The notes below the pieces were generated by a model. The model did not search any database and was not told the DNA's origin. It worked only from the letters and a program-made list of their open reading frames with translations. The position numbers and the translations under genes are program-made. This document shows, in pieces, positions 7,690-15,781 of a DNA stretch of 37,557 bases. The first letter of the stretch is position 1, and each line of letters opens with the position of its first letter. Source of the DNA: Cyclobacteriaceae bacterium (GTDB lineage: Bacteria > Bacteroidota > Bacteroidia > Cytophagales > Cyclobacteriaceae); NCBI GenBank assembly GCA_021604845.1, contig BQJT01000015.1, forward strand, positions 1-37,557. The letters are read 5' to 3'.

Positions 7690-9084
7690 TTAAAAGGTAT
7701 CGAACAGCTGATGCCATTCAAGATAATCGGGGACCACTGAATGCCAGTTTCTTTGTTTTTTAAGCAGGGCAGCCAATGCGTTAGCGCTTTCCGGTTCACC
7801 ATGAGTAATGAAAGTATGTTCGGGAATTTCCGAAAAGTTACCAAGCCAGCGCATTAACTCTGACTGGTCTGCGTGCGCAGATAATCCTGAAATTTGTCTA
7901 ACACTACATCTTACCGGTACATCCTGACCAAACATGCGTATGGTAGGTTCTTTGTCAAGGATTCTTCTACCCCTGGTGCCCAAGGCCTGATATCCGACAA
8001 AAAGAATGGTATCATTCTCTCTGCGTAACCTGTGATACAGGTGATGTATTATTCTGCCACCAGTACACATCCCGCTGGCTGATACAATAATGGCATTCTT
8101 TTGAATTTCATTAATCCGTTTACTCTCTCCTGCAGTTTTACAATATTGCAGGCCCCGGTAATCGAATACAGATTCTTCAAGTTCACTTTCCCTTAGTTTG
8201 TGCGCTTCAAAATGTTTCTTGTACAGGTCGGTTACACTAATAGCCATTGGACTGTCAATATAGACTGAAATTTCAGGGATTTTCTGTTCTTCCAGTAGTT
8301 GTTTGAGATAAAACACCACCAGCTGTGTACGTCCCAATGCAAAAGCCGGAATTATAATACAGCCTTGTCTGTTATACGCTTCATTGATAATACTGGCAAG
8401 CGATTCCTTTGGAGAAATTGATGGATTATTGCGATCGCCGTAGGTCGATTCGACAAACAATACATCCGCTTTTTCGACCTTTTCAGGATTTCGCAGTACC
8501 GGTTGGTCGTATCTACCCAAATCACCGGAGAATACTACCCTCCTGGTCCCCTTACTTCCGGTTATTTCAATTTCAATGATCGATGAACCTAAGATATGAC
8601 CTGCATTAATAAATCGTACTTTAATGTTTGGTTGAAGTGTAACCCAGTCATTTGTAGGTACTGGATTCAGGCTTGAAAATAATACTTCGACATGCTCCAC
8701 ACCATAAAGCGGCTCAGGATTTGCGTGCCTGGAGTATCCTTTCTTGCGGGCAAATGCTGCTTCTTCTTCCTGGATTTTAGCCGAATCCATCAGCATTATA
8801 CGCATTAGATCGGCGGTTACCTCCGTGCAAAAAATAGGCCCCTGATACCCTTGTTTGAAGATCCGTGGTAAATAGCCAATATGATCAATATGACTATGGG
8901 TGATTAACACTGCATCAATGTCATCCGGGTGAGCTGGAAAGTCCTGCCAGTTGCGCTGTCTCAATTTCTTCACCCCCTGAAATAACCCGCAGTCAATCAA
9001 TAATTTGTATCCGTCGATATCCAACAAATACTTAGACCCCGTGACAGTCCTGGCGGCTCCTAAAAATCGTACCCCTACATTCAT
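7690..9084 (-). CDS. MBL-fold / beta-CASP hydrolase (RNA-processing type)
   Basis: The 464-aa protein has a metallo-beta-lactamase core, a beta-CASP insert and an RMMBL C-terminal segment, the architecture of bacterial RNase J/CPSF73-like nucleases. The metal-binding motif HSHIDH is at residues 63-68. Further ligand histidines appear in NAGHILGSSIIEI (near residue 162) and the aspartate in SGDLGRYD. The C-terminal part has SASGMCTGGRIIHHL, which matches beta-CASP proteins, and GLSAHADQSELMRW. It likely acts on RNA in the cytosol, but no substrate can be read. It is a single gene. Immediately before its start codon lies a degenerate heptad repeat (9086-9128) where a ribosome-binding site would normally be. 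Confidence 0.9.
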   Translation of the reverse strand: MNVGVRFLGAARTVTGSKYLLDIDGYKLLIDCGLFQGVKKLRQRNWQDFPAHPDDIDAVLITHSHIDHIGYLPRIFKQGYQGPIFCTEVTADLMRIMLMDSAKIQEEEAAFARKKGYSRHANPEPLYGVEHVEVLFSSLNPVPTNDWVTLQPNIKVRFINAGHILGSSIIEIEITGSKGTRRVVFSGDLGRYDQPVLRNPEKVEKADVLFVESTYGDRNNPSISPKESLASIINEAYNRQGCIIIPAFALGRTQLVVFYLKQLLEEQKIPEISVYIDSPMAISVTDLYKKHFEAHKLRESELEESVFDYRGLQYCKTAGESKRINEIQKNAIIVSASGMCTGGRIIHHLYHRLRRENDTILFVGYQALGTRGRRILDKEPTIRMFGQDVPVRCSVRQISGLSAHADQSELMRWLGNFSEIPEHTFITHGEPESANALAALLKKQRNWHSVVPDYLEWHQLFDTF

Positions 9085-9085
9085 A

Positions 9086-9128
9086 TTCAGCTTTCAGGTT
9101 TCAATTCTCAGGTTTACGGTTTTTAGGT
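9086..9128 (-). repeat. Degenerate heptad repeat, array B, directly upstream of a start codon
   Basis: On the minus strand the units read CTGAGAA, TTGAAAC, CTGAAAG and CTGAATA with exact 7-bp period, preceded by two more diverged units containing TAAA. The array runs to two bases before the ATG of the beta-CASP gene, so it occupies the leader. It fits the YTRAnnn pattern of the other arrays. Confidence 0.5.
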
Positions 9129-9183
9129 TGCCCATGTCTAATTAGCGCTGATCGTTTTCAAAACCCAGCTGCACATGAAATCG

Positions 9184-9204
9184 TTGTTAATTGTTAATTG
9201 TTAT
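9184..9204. repeat. Heptad repeat, array E (TTGTTAA x3), overlapping a stop codon
   Basis: There are three units, two identical (TTGTTAA) and one ending in T. TAA occurs every 7 bases on both strands. The stop codon of the Fer4_19/CDGSH gene (9201-9203) lies inside the third unit. It fits YTRAnnn on either strand. Confidence 0.6.
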
Positions 9205-9596
9205 CCCTTATGGCTGCCATCACAATAGGGAAAATTTTTGGACTTTGTACAGCGGCAAAAGGCTGCGTTTTTTCTGGATTCAATACTTCCGTCTTCACCA
9301 ACCACTTCGCATGTGCCTTTCAAAATCATTGGTCCTCCAGGCATAAGCTGTACTTTCACTGAAGACATAGAGTCAGCACTTGCTGAGGCGGAATCCTTAA
9401 TAGACAGGGCTCCGGACGGGCATTTTTGAACTTGAGCTTTAATCTCACCACTTGTGGCCTGGGTCGGATCAATCCAGGGTTTTCTTTCCGGATCGAAAAC
9501 CTTTCCTAAGCCCTGAACACATTTACCGGAATGAATACAAAGTTCAGGTTGCCAGACAACTGTTACTTCATCGTTCGAGTACTCTTTTTTTACCAT
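9201..9596 (-). CDS. Fer4_19 (YjdI-like) / CDGSH iron-sulfur fusion protein
   Basis: This is a 131-aa protein made of two small iron-sulfur modules. Residues about 8-68 match the Fer4_19 (YjdI-like) type: W15, CIHSGKC (C20, C26), VFDPERKPWI and CPSGAL (C59). Residues about 84-131 are a CDGSH domain with the full C-x-C-x8-C-x3-H ligand set (C114, C116, C125, H129 in CRCTKSKNFPYCDGSH), which binds a redox-active 2Fe-2S cluster. A serine/alanine-rich linker joins them. In many bacteria the two modules are separate or fused proteins of unknown physiological role, probably electron transfer or cluster handling. The start overlaps the DUF2807 stop by one base (TGATG), so translation is coupled and the gene should share the ECF-type promoter upstream of DUF2807. 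Confidence 0.9.
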   Translation of the reverse strand: MVKKEYSNDEVTVVWQPELCIHSGKCVQGLGKVFDPERKPWIDPTQATSGEIKAQVQKCPSGALSIKDSASASADSMSSVKVQLMPGGPMILKGTCEVVGEDGSIESRKNAAFCRCTKSKNFPYCDGSHKG

Positions 9597-10300
9597 CAGC
9601 CTATTTTTTTTATTGAACCACTTCCAGAACTATGATTAGATAGTTTTTCGGGATTGCCACGGTAATATACATTGCCGCTGCCACTTACGCGAGATTCAAG
9701 GGATTTATCGACTTGAACCCTGCAATTTCCTGAACCGCTGATACGAACCTGACAATTTTCTGAAGCCAGGTTTTCCGCATCCAGATTTCCTGACCCGCTA
9801 ATTTCCAGAGTAGTGTTTCTTGCGGAGCCACCCAGATTCATGTTACCGGATCCGGAAATTTTGCTGTCCAGATCCACAGTTTTAATTTCCAGGTCTACTT
9901 TTCCTGACCCACTGACCCCTATGTAGAGGGATCTGGATTGCAGCGTATTCTCTCCGGTTATATTCCCTGAACCACTGACGGAAACCTGTTCGAAGGTAGG
10001 GTTCGTAATGTATATTTTTACATGCTTACTGTTCCGGTTTTTCCACCATTTCCAGTCATCATCCTGCTTTATAACCAGTACACCGTTTGTAACACTGGTC
10101 TGAATATGATCAAGCACCTCACCGGGTGCTTCTATGACCACGGATGACGTATTGCTCTGCGTGACATACATGCTGGCGGGCATTCCAAGATTAACGCCAT
10201 CGAACGGACCGACATTCCTGGTAACTTTCTGTGCCAGGGCTGCTTGAAATATCAGTATGGTGAAAATTGTTATTGCAAGTCGTTTTTGTAGTAGTTGCAT
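9596..10300 (-). CDS. DUF2807 / head-GIN domain secreted protein
   Basis: The 234-aa protein has a signal peptide (about residues 1-23, ending AALA/Q) and the head-GIN/DUF2807 fold. The opening VGPFDGVNLGMPASMYVTQ is followed by seven SGSG units (SGSGN, SGSGK, SGSGS) spaced about 20 residues apart, each a likely turn of a right-handed beta-helix. Proteins of this family are exported and common in Bacteroidota. Their function is unknown, though an adhesin-like or envelope role is often suggested. A promoter-like element identical in layout to that of the ECF sigma operon lies 21 nt upstream of the start, so this gene is a probable member of that regulon. It is coupled to the iron-sulfur gene by a one-base overlap. 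Confidence 0.9.
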   Translation of the reverse strand: MQLLQKRLAITIFTILIFQAALAQKVTRNVGPFDGVNLGMPASMYVTQSNTSSVVIEAPGEVLDHIQTSVTNGVLVIKQDDDWKWWKNRNSKHVKIYITNPTFEQVSVSGSGNITGENTLQSRSLYIGVSGSGKVDLEIKTVDLDSKISGSGNMNLGGSARNTTLEISGSGNLDAENLASENCQVRISGSGNCRVQVDKSLESRVSGSGNVYYRGNPEKLSNHSSGSGSIKKIG

Positions 10301-10320
10301 TGTTTTCTATTTAGGTACAG

Positions 10321-10353
10321 AATAATAGATGGACTTTTGTTACCATCGGTTGC
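10321..10353 (-). promoter_or_regulatory. Putative ECF-sigma promoter of the DUF2807/iron-sulfur operon
   Basis: On the minus strand this reads GCAACC (10353-10348), a 16-nt spacer (10347-10332), then CATCTATTATT (10331-10321), leaving 20 nt to the ATG. It shares an 11-base identical block (TGCAACCGATG) and exactly the same spacing with the element before the ECF sigma gene. Confidence 0.65.
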
Positions 10354-10412
10354 ACCATTAGTCAACTAATTTTGCTTTAATTAAGTTAAGCTATTACCAT
10401 AAGCCATCAAAA

Positions 10413-10940
10413 TTATACCCTGGTTTTAACCCGTTCCCAGGATTTAATCTGCCAGTAAACTGTGGTTAAGGTGAGTTGATTCCCATTTAGATCATGTATT
10501 TTTATTTCACATGGAACCACAACGCTTTCTGTATGGGTAAGCGGTTGAATTATCCGGTCATTTATCCAGGTGTTGCTTATTCTGAATTCTGCGGTAGCAT
10601 CCATTTTACCCTGGTATAAATATTGAATGTCCATTCGCTGCAGGATGATGCGGTATTTCTTAGCACCCAGAACTCTTAACAAAAGCAATCCGGTAGTAAA
10701 CTCGGACAAAGTAGCCAGAGCTGTAGCATGAAGACCTTTGATGTGATTCAGATTTCTTCTCTTGTAAGGGATGCTTGTTTTGATGTGTAACTCAGATAGA
10801 TTCAAAACCCTGAAACCATGAGGCCGGTTGAAAGGTATCAATCGATCCAACGCCAGGTTTAGCACCCATCTGTAAAATCCAGAATCTTGGGCTCTGGCCA
10901 TCAGTTTATCCGGATGGAACATAACTTTAGGTATATCCAA
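10413..10940 (-). CDS. DUF4442 hotdog-fold protein (thioesterase-like)
   Basis: The 175-aa protein matches the DUF4442 group of the hotdog superfamily: PFNRPHGFRV near residue 57, a run of basic residues, then NLNHIKGLHATALATLSEFTTGLLLL near residues 83-108, which corresponds to the central hotdog helix, and a C-terminal beta strand set. Hotdog proteins of this kind act on acyl-CoA or similar thioesters. The actual substrate is unknown. It is a single gene, divergent from the FAD oxidoreductase with 54 bp between starts, and separated from the DUF2807 gene by 112 bp that contain the ECF-type promoter. Confidence 0.85.
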   Translation of the reverse strand: MDIPKVMFHPDKLMARAQDSGFYRWVLNLALDRLIPFNRPHGFRVLNLSELHIKTSIPYKRRNLNHIKGLHATALATLSEFTTGLLLLRVLGAKKYRIILQRMDIQYLYQGKMDATAEFRISNTWINDRIIQPLTHTESVVVPCEIKIHDLNGNQLTLTTVYWQIKSWERVKTRV

Positions 10941-10994
10941 TTACAAATTAGTGCATTTTTCTAACTTACCAGCAGGAACCGAATTCAAACTTAA

Positions 10995-12140
10995 ATGATG
11001 CTTAGTTATTGGGAGCAGCAAAGCTTTATCAGATACCACTATGCCGTTGTCGGCGGTGGGCTGGTGGGGTTATCAACAGCATTAACTATTAAAGAGCTGC
11101 ATCCGAAAGCATCAGTAGTAGTTTTTGAGCAGGGTATCTTACCCAAGGGTGCAAGCACAAAAAACGCGGGATTTGCCTGCTTTGGCAGTTTGTCAGAATT
11201 GCTGAATGATATTAATACCATAGGAGAACATGCCACCAAACAATTAGTCAGAGATCGATGGCTGGGATTGCAAATGCTAAGAAAAAGAATCGGGGATCGG
11301 GGTTTGGGATATGAAAGCAATGGAGGGTATGAACTTTTAATGGAAAGTGATTTGAAATACCTTGATCATATGGACCGTGTGAATCAACTCTTGATACCCA
11401 TCTTTAAGCAACCGGTATTTTCTGAAAATAAACAGCTTGTAGAGCGGTTTTCCTTTAACCCGAATCGAGCTGCTACCATAATTTCAAATCCATTTGAGGG
11501 CCAGTTACATACAGGAACAATGATGAGATCGCTGATCACTTTGGCAGCCCGGAAAGGAATCAATTTGGTTACAGGTGCCAAGGTTGAAAGTTTCGAACAA
11601 AGCACTAAGGATATCCATCTTAAAGTTTCGTCGGCAAGTTCAGAGCCTCTGGTGTTTCGTGTTAAGAAATTGGCGGTATGTACCAACGCTTTTGCCAGAC
11701 AACTCCTCCCATCCCTGGAAATTAACCCTGGAAGAGGTCTGGTTTTAGTAACCAGGCCTATCAAGCACCTTAAAATAAAAGGAACCTTTCATTATGATCA
11801 GGGATACTACTACTTTAGGAATGTGGCATCGAGAGTATTGTTTGGTGGTGGTAGGAACCTGGATATTCAGGGTGAAACAACCGATGCGTTTGGAATCAAC
11901 CAAAGAATTATGGATCACCTGATCGCTGAGCTTTCAGAAATGATAATTCCCGATCAGCCTTTTGAAGTGGATCATCAGTGGTCCGGTATCATGGCATTTG
12001 GTCAGGACAAGCGCCCCCTGGTAAACTTACACAGTCCTGGGATTGGTTATGCAGTGAGATTGGGGGGGATGGGTGTGGCCCTGGGAAGTTTGGTTGGCGA
12101 TCGTTTAGCGAGAATCTTATGTTTACCTGAAAATGCTTAA
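10995..12140 (+). CDS. FAD-dependent oxidoreductase (DAO family)
   Basis: The 381-aa protein has an N-terminal FAD/ADP-binding Rossmann motif (VVGGGLVGLSTA, glycines at residues 20-25) followed by an acidic strand end (VVVFEQG) and the segment GASTKNAGFACFGSLSELL, typical of D-amino-acid-oxidase-like enzymes. A C-terminal GIMAFGQDKRPLV...GLGGMGVALG-type FAD segment closes the fold. It should oxidise a secondary amine, amino acid or hydroxy acid in the cytosol. The substrate is not visible. Two adjacent ATG codons (10995 and 10998) are both possible starts. It precedes nhaC by 23 bp. Confidence 0.87.
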   Translation: MMLSYWEQQSFIRYHYAVVGGGLVGLSTALTIKELHPKASVVVFEQGILPKGASTKNAGFACFGSLSELLNDINTIGEHATKQLVRDRWLGLQMLRKRIGDRGLGYESNGGYELLMESDLKYLDHMDRVNQLLIPIFKQPVFSENKQLVERFSFNPNRAATIISNPFEGQLHTGTMMRSLITLAARKGINLVTGAKVESFEQSTKDIHLKVSSASSEPLVFRVKKLAVCTNAFARQLLPSLEINPGRGLVLVTRPIKHLKIKGTFHYDQGYYYFRNVASRVLFGGGRNLDIQGETTDAFGINQRIMDHLIAELSEMIIPDQPFEVDHQWSGIMAFGQDKRPLVNLHSPGIGYAVRLGGMGVALGSLVGDRLARILCLPENA

Positions 12141-12163
12141 ATTAACATTTTTCGAATGATTAT

Positions 12164-13648
12164 ATGACAGAGCAACCCGCTACATCAGCCAACCTATTTC
12201 AAGCCATAATCCCAGTTTTTGTATTAATTAGCATGCTAGGAACCAACGTATACCTGTTCGGGTCGGCTTCACTCGATGGTTCAAATCAAATAGCCTTGTT
12301 GCTAAGTGCTGCTGTAGCCGGAGTAATCGCAATCAGGCTCGGAGTGGGGTGGAGGCCAGTGCTCAATTCTATTGTAAACAGTATAAGTTCTGCAATGTCT
12401 TCGATAATAATACTGCTGTTAATAGGCTCTTTGGCAGGTACCTGGTTGATTAGCGGCGTTGTTCCTGCCATGATATACTATGGTTTACAAATTTTAAATC
12501 CCACTATATTCCTGGTAGCCGCTTGTGTAGTCTGCGCAGTGGTATCATTAGCCACTGGCAGTTCATGGTCCACAGTGGCCACCGTTGGCATTGCGTTATT
12601 GGGAATTGGGCAAACATTAGGTATGCAGGAAGGAGTTGTTGGAGGAGCGATAATAAGTGGGGCCTACTTTGGAGATAAAATGTCACCTTTATCGGATACA
12701 ACAAACCTGGCGCCAGCAATGGCAGGCACTGATTTGTTTACCCATATTAAGTATATGGCCATTACTACGGTGCCAAGCATAATTATTTCATTAATCATTT
12801 ATCTGGCCATTGGGTTTTTCTCCGAAGCCAAAGGCTCTGTAAACGATGTCGAAGCGGTGCTGCTGGCTATTGACTCCAGATTTAATGTTACAGGCTGGTT
12901 GTTCCTGGTGCCAGCGGTGGTTATTGTCATGATAATAAAAAGGGTACCAGCCCTGCCTGCCTTATTGGTAGGTGTTTTGACTGGCGGGTTATTCGCGGTA
13001 ATTTTTCAACCCGAGTTAGTAGTTCAGGTTTCCGGTATTGAAGGTAATTTTATAAAATCGGTGTATGTGGGAGTTATGCAGTCGATGTATGGTACAGTAG
13101 AAATAATCACCGATCATGCCATGGTAAATGACCTCTTGTCTTCCGGAGGAATGAGTGGGATGATGAATACCGTATGGTTGATTTTATGCGCCATGACTTT
13201 TGGTGGAGCAATGGAAGCCGGAGGGTTGTTGAAGGTAATTGCTTCCGAAGTGATTAAACTAGCAAAAGGTACCGGTTCATTAATTGCTTCTACGGTGTTG
13301 ACTTGCGGATTCTTTAACATTACGGCATCTGACCAATACATGGCAATAGTAGTACCAGGGCGAATGTACGCGGATACCTACCGGTCCAGGGGCCTAAAAC
13401 CGGAAAATTTGAGCAGGACACTGGAGGATTCCGGTACAGTAACTTCCGTACTGGTACCGTGGAACACATGCGGTGCCACCCAGGCCTCAGTATTGGGGGT
13501 AGCTACCCTGGTCTATGCACCATTTAGTTTTTTTAATATCATCAGCCCATTTATGACCATGTTGGTGGGTTTTTTAGGGTACAAGATCAGATACTACGAA
13601 CCTGATGAAGAACCTGATGAACTACAGGAGGAGGTATTGGTTAAATGA
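12164..13648 (+). CDS. nhaC: Na+/H+ antiporter, NhaC family
   Basis: The 494-aa polytopic inner-membrane protein has about 11-12 helices. Family signatures are the ATGSSWSTVATVG stretch near residues 130-143 and GAYFGDKMSPLSDTTNLAPAMAGTDLFTHI near residues 165-195, which carries the conserved GD.mSPlsdtt element of NhaC antiporters. A late SDQYMAIVVPGRMY...LEDSGTVTSVLVPWNTCGA segment is also typical. It exchanges cytoplasmic Na+ (possibly with an organic solute, as in malate/lactate variants) for protons. The C-terminus is acidic (YEPDEEPDELQEE). The stop overlaps the next start by 4 bp (ATGA). Confidence 0.92.
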   Translation: MTEQPATSANLFQAIIPVFVLISMLGTNVYLFGSASLDGSNQIALLLSAAVAGVIAIRLGVGWRPVLNSIVNSISSAMSSIIILLLIGSLAGTWLISGVVPAMIYYGLQILNPTIFLVAACVVCAVVSLATGSSWSTVATVGIALLGIGQTLGMQEGVVGGAIISGAYFGDKMSPLSDTTNLAPAMAGTDLFTHIKYMAITTVPSIIISLIIYLAIGFFSEAKGSVNDVEAVLLAIDSRFNVTGWLFLVPAVVIVMIIKRVPALPALLVGVLTGGLFAVIFQPELVVQVSGIEGNFIKSVYVGVMQSMYGTVEIITDHAMVNDLLSSGGMSGMMNTVWLILCAMTFGGAMEAGGLLKVIASEVIKLAKGTGSLIASTVLTCGFFNITASDQYMAIVVPGRMYADTYRSRGLKPENLSRTLEDSGTVTSVLVPWNTCGATQASVLGVATLVYAPFSFFNIISPFMTMLVGFLGYKIRYYEPDEEPDELQEEVLVK

Positions 13649-14250
13649 TCTATCCTTCTGATATCACCAAGGATGAAGTAAATAAATTGCCGCTACGAGG
13701 GTATCGGGGGAATATCAAGGTGGTAGATACGCCAAAGGATTTAGCAGTGGCAATCAAGGAATTAAGACAACACCAATTTTTGGGATTTGATACAGAAACC
13801 AAACCTGCGTTTCAAAAGGGGGTATATCATCAGGTTGCATTATTACAACTAGCTGTATCAGATTGTGTTTATTTGATACGATTGAACAAAATAGGGTTTT
13901 CACCGGTTCTACGCAGGTTGTTTTCCGACCAGGGAATAAAAAAGGTGGGGATCAGTATTAGGGACGATCTGGCTGAACTGAAGAAATTATCCAATTTTGA
14001 GCCACAGGGTGTGGTGGAGTTAAATGACGTAGCCAAGAACCTGGGAGTTGTAAGGGAGGGAGCAAGGAACCTCACCGCTACTTTCCTCCACTTCAGAATT
14101 TCCAAATCTCAGCAAACTTCAAATTGGGAAAGGGATCAACTTACCCTTAAACAGCAGCGATATGCAGCTACTGATGCCTGGGTCTGTTATCAAATTTATG
14201 AAAAACTGCTGGACCAAGATCAAATCGACACAACTGACCTTGATTTTTAA
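13645..14250 (+). CDS. RNase D-like 3'-5' exonuclease (DEDDy)
   Basis: The 201-aa single-domain protein has the DEDDy exonuclease residues: FDTETKP (D49, E51), the middle aspartate in SIRDDLAEL (D107/D108), and YAATD (Y173, D177). There is no HRDC domain, so it is the short stand-alone type rather than full RNase D. It should trim 3' ends of RNA or DNA with two metal ions. The start is fixed by a 4-bp ATGA overlap with nhaC, so translation is coupled, although no functional link between the two is evident. The gene ends just before a heptad repeat. Confidence 0.88.
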   Translation: MIYPSDITKDEVNKLPLRGYRGNIKVVDTPKDLAVAIKELRQHQFLGFDTETKPAFQKGVYHQVALLQLAVSDCVYLIRLNKIGFSPVLRRLFSDQGIKKVGISIRDDLAELKKLSNFEPQGVVELNDVAKNLGVVREGARNLTATFLHFRISKSQQTSNWERDQLTLKQQRYAATDAWVCYQIYEKLLDQDQIDTTDLDF

Positions 14251-14257
14251 GGCAGGT

Positions 14258-14330
14258 ATCAGAAATCAGAGATCAGAAATCAGAGATCAAAGATCAGAAA
14301 TCAGAAATCAGAAATCAGAGATCAGAGATC
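14258..14330 (-). repeat. Heptad tandem repeat, array C (CTGATYT, about 10 units), ending on a stop codon
   Basis: On the plus strand units ATCAGAA and ATCAGAG alternate with one ATCAAAG at an exact 7-bp period. On the minus strand they read CTGATTT/CTGATCT, giving a TGA every 7 bases. The last unit abuts the stop codon (14332-14330) of the minus-strand Gfo/Idh/MocA gene and the array fills nearly all the gap between two convergent genes. It is the longest array of the family in the window. Confidence 0.9.
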
Positions 14331-15655
14331 TATAGCACCTTAGTCTTTCCCGGAACCGGTATCGGGTAAAGTCCGTTTGCGTCTGGCTTCACCGGCGGTT
14401 CGCTATCCCAGGTTAGGTTTTCAGGTACCAGACTCATTTCCGATTTAAGTGCTTCATCCCAACTAATAAGTTGACCAGAATAAGTAGCCATCCGTCCCAA
14501 AATAGCGGTTAAGGTGGCATAGGCTCCGTTGTCCGCATCATTAATTACTCCGCCATCGCGAATTGACGCAAATAATTTGTCGTGTTCTACCTGATAGGGG
14601 TTAGCGTCTTTGCGTGCATTGTGCTTTAATATCTCCTCACCATCCCAGCTGGCCACAGTATTTGTAGTCATATCTATGGTGCCTTTGGTACCCTGGAATA
14701 TTTCCGTAACCCTGTTCATAGTATTTGGTTGATGGCGGCACTGGCTGGCAATTACTGCTCCCCCGGGATAAACAAATTCTACGAAATGATGATCGAAGAT
14801 TTCCCCGTGTTCAGGACCCTTTCTTACTTCACGCCCGCCCATACCCTGAGCGGATACCGGATATTCTCCAATAAACCAATTGGCCACATCGATATTATGG
14901 ATGTGCTGTTCCAGTATATGATCACCACAAAGCCAAACATAGTAGTACCAATTACGCATCTGATACTCCAATTCACTTTGCCCGGGTTGGCGTTCTTTAA
15001 CCCATACTCCGGCGCTGTTCCAATAGACCTGGCCGGCAGTGATCTTACCTATCGCCCCGGCCTGTAATTTATCGTAAACCAGATTGTAGCTGGTTTGGTA
15101 GTGCCTTTGTAAACCAACCACCACGTTCAGTTGTTTTTCCTTAGCAATCTGTGCGGCCTTTAAAACCCTTCTAACACCCGGTGCATCGGTGGCTACCGGT
15201 TTTTCCATAAAGATGTGCTTGCCTGCGTTAACAGCGTATTCAAAGTGTAAGGGCCTGAAACCAGGAGGAGTGGTGAGTATTACTACGTCCGCCAAATCAA
15301 TAGCAGCTTTGTAGCCCTCAAATCCAACAAAACGGTTTTTCTCAGGAACCTTGATCTTTTTCTTGTCGCTTTGAAATTCCTCGTTAATACTGCTCAGGCT
15401 TATGTCCAGCCGGTCTTGAAAGGCATCTGCCATAGCTACTAACTGAACGGGTATTTCCGTGCTCAATGCCTGAATGGCTGCGCCAGTTCCCCTGCCACCA
15501 CAACCAACCAGGGCCACCGTAATGGTGTCGGAGCCTCCCACATGGGCACTGGCTGCTACTGGCAAAGTTGTTGCCAGTATTCCACCGCCGGCGATGGCTG
15601 AAGCTTTGCAAAATTCTCTTCGGGTAAAACTGGAAAGGTTATACTTTGATTTCAT
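14330..15655 (-). CDS. Gfo/Idh/MocA family oxidoreductase, Tat-exported
   Basis: The 441-aa protein has a twin-arginine leader (FTRREFCKAS, residues 10-19, then a hydrophobic run ending ASA). The mature part is a Gfo/Idh/MocA NAD(P)-dependent sugar/polyol oxidoreductase: the nucleotide motif VALVGCGGRGTG near residue 47 and the EKPVA motif near residue 152, whose lysine is catalytic in this family, with a C-terminal substrate domain. Tat export suggests it folds with cofactor before export. It lies 126 bp downstream of a sulfatase gene on the same strand, so it may process sugars released from sulfated glycans (inference). The stop codon abuts the heptad array. Confidence 0.9.
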   Translation of the reverse strand: MKSKYNLSSFTRREFCKASAIAGGGILATTLPVAASAHVGGSDTITVALVGCGGRGTGAAIQALSTEIPVQLVAMADAFQDRLDISLSSINEEFQSDKKKIKVPEKNRFVGFEGYKAAIDLADVVILTTPPGFRPLHFEYAVNAGKHIFMEKPVATDAPGVRRVLKAAQIAKEKQLNVVVGLQRHYQTSYNLVYDKLQAGAIGKITAGQVYWNSAGVWVKERQPGQSELEYQMRNWYYYVWLCGDHILEQHIHNIDVANWFIGEYPVSAQGMGGREVRKGPEHGEIFDHHFVEFVYPGGAVIASQCRHQPNTMNRVTEIFQGTKGTIDMTTNTVASWDGEEILKHNARKDANPYQVEHDKLFASIRDGGVINDADNGAYATLTAILGRMATYSGQLISWDEALKSEMSLVPENLTWDSEPPVKPDANGLYPIPVPGKTKVL

Positions 15656-15781
15656 TTTTCTGGGATTAGAACAAATATTGGAACAGTATTTACTGCAACT
15701 TCGAACTTTAAATTTGGCGATTAATTCTCTATATGCAAAACCTCCGTTTCATATTTTTAGTTGCAATACCGATGAGGAGTA

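Noticed and set aside
14258-14330. CRISPR array
   Set aside because: The units are 7 bp with no spacers and no cas genes are nearby, so it is a short tandem repeat.
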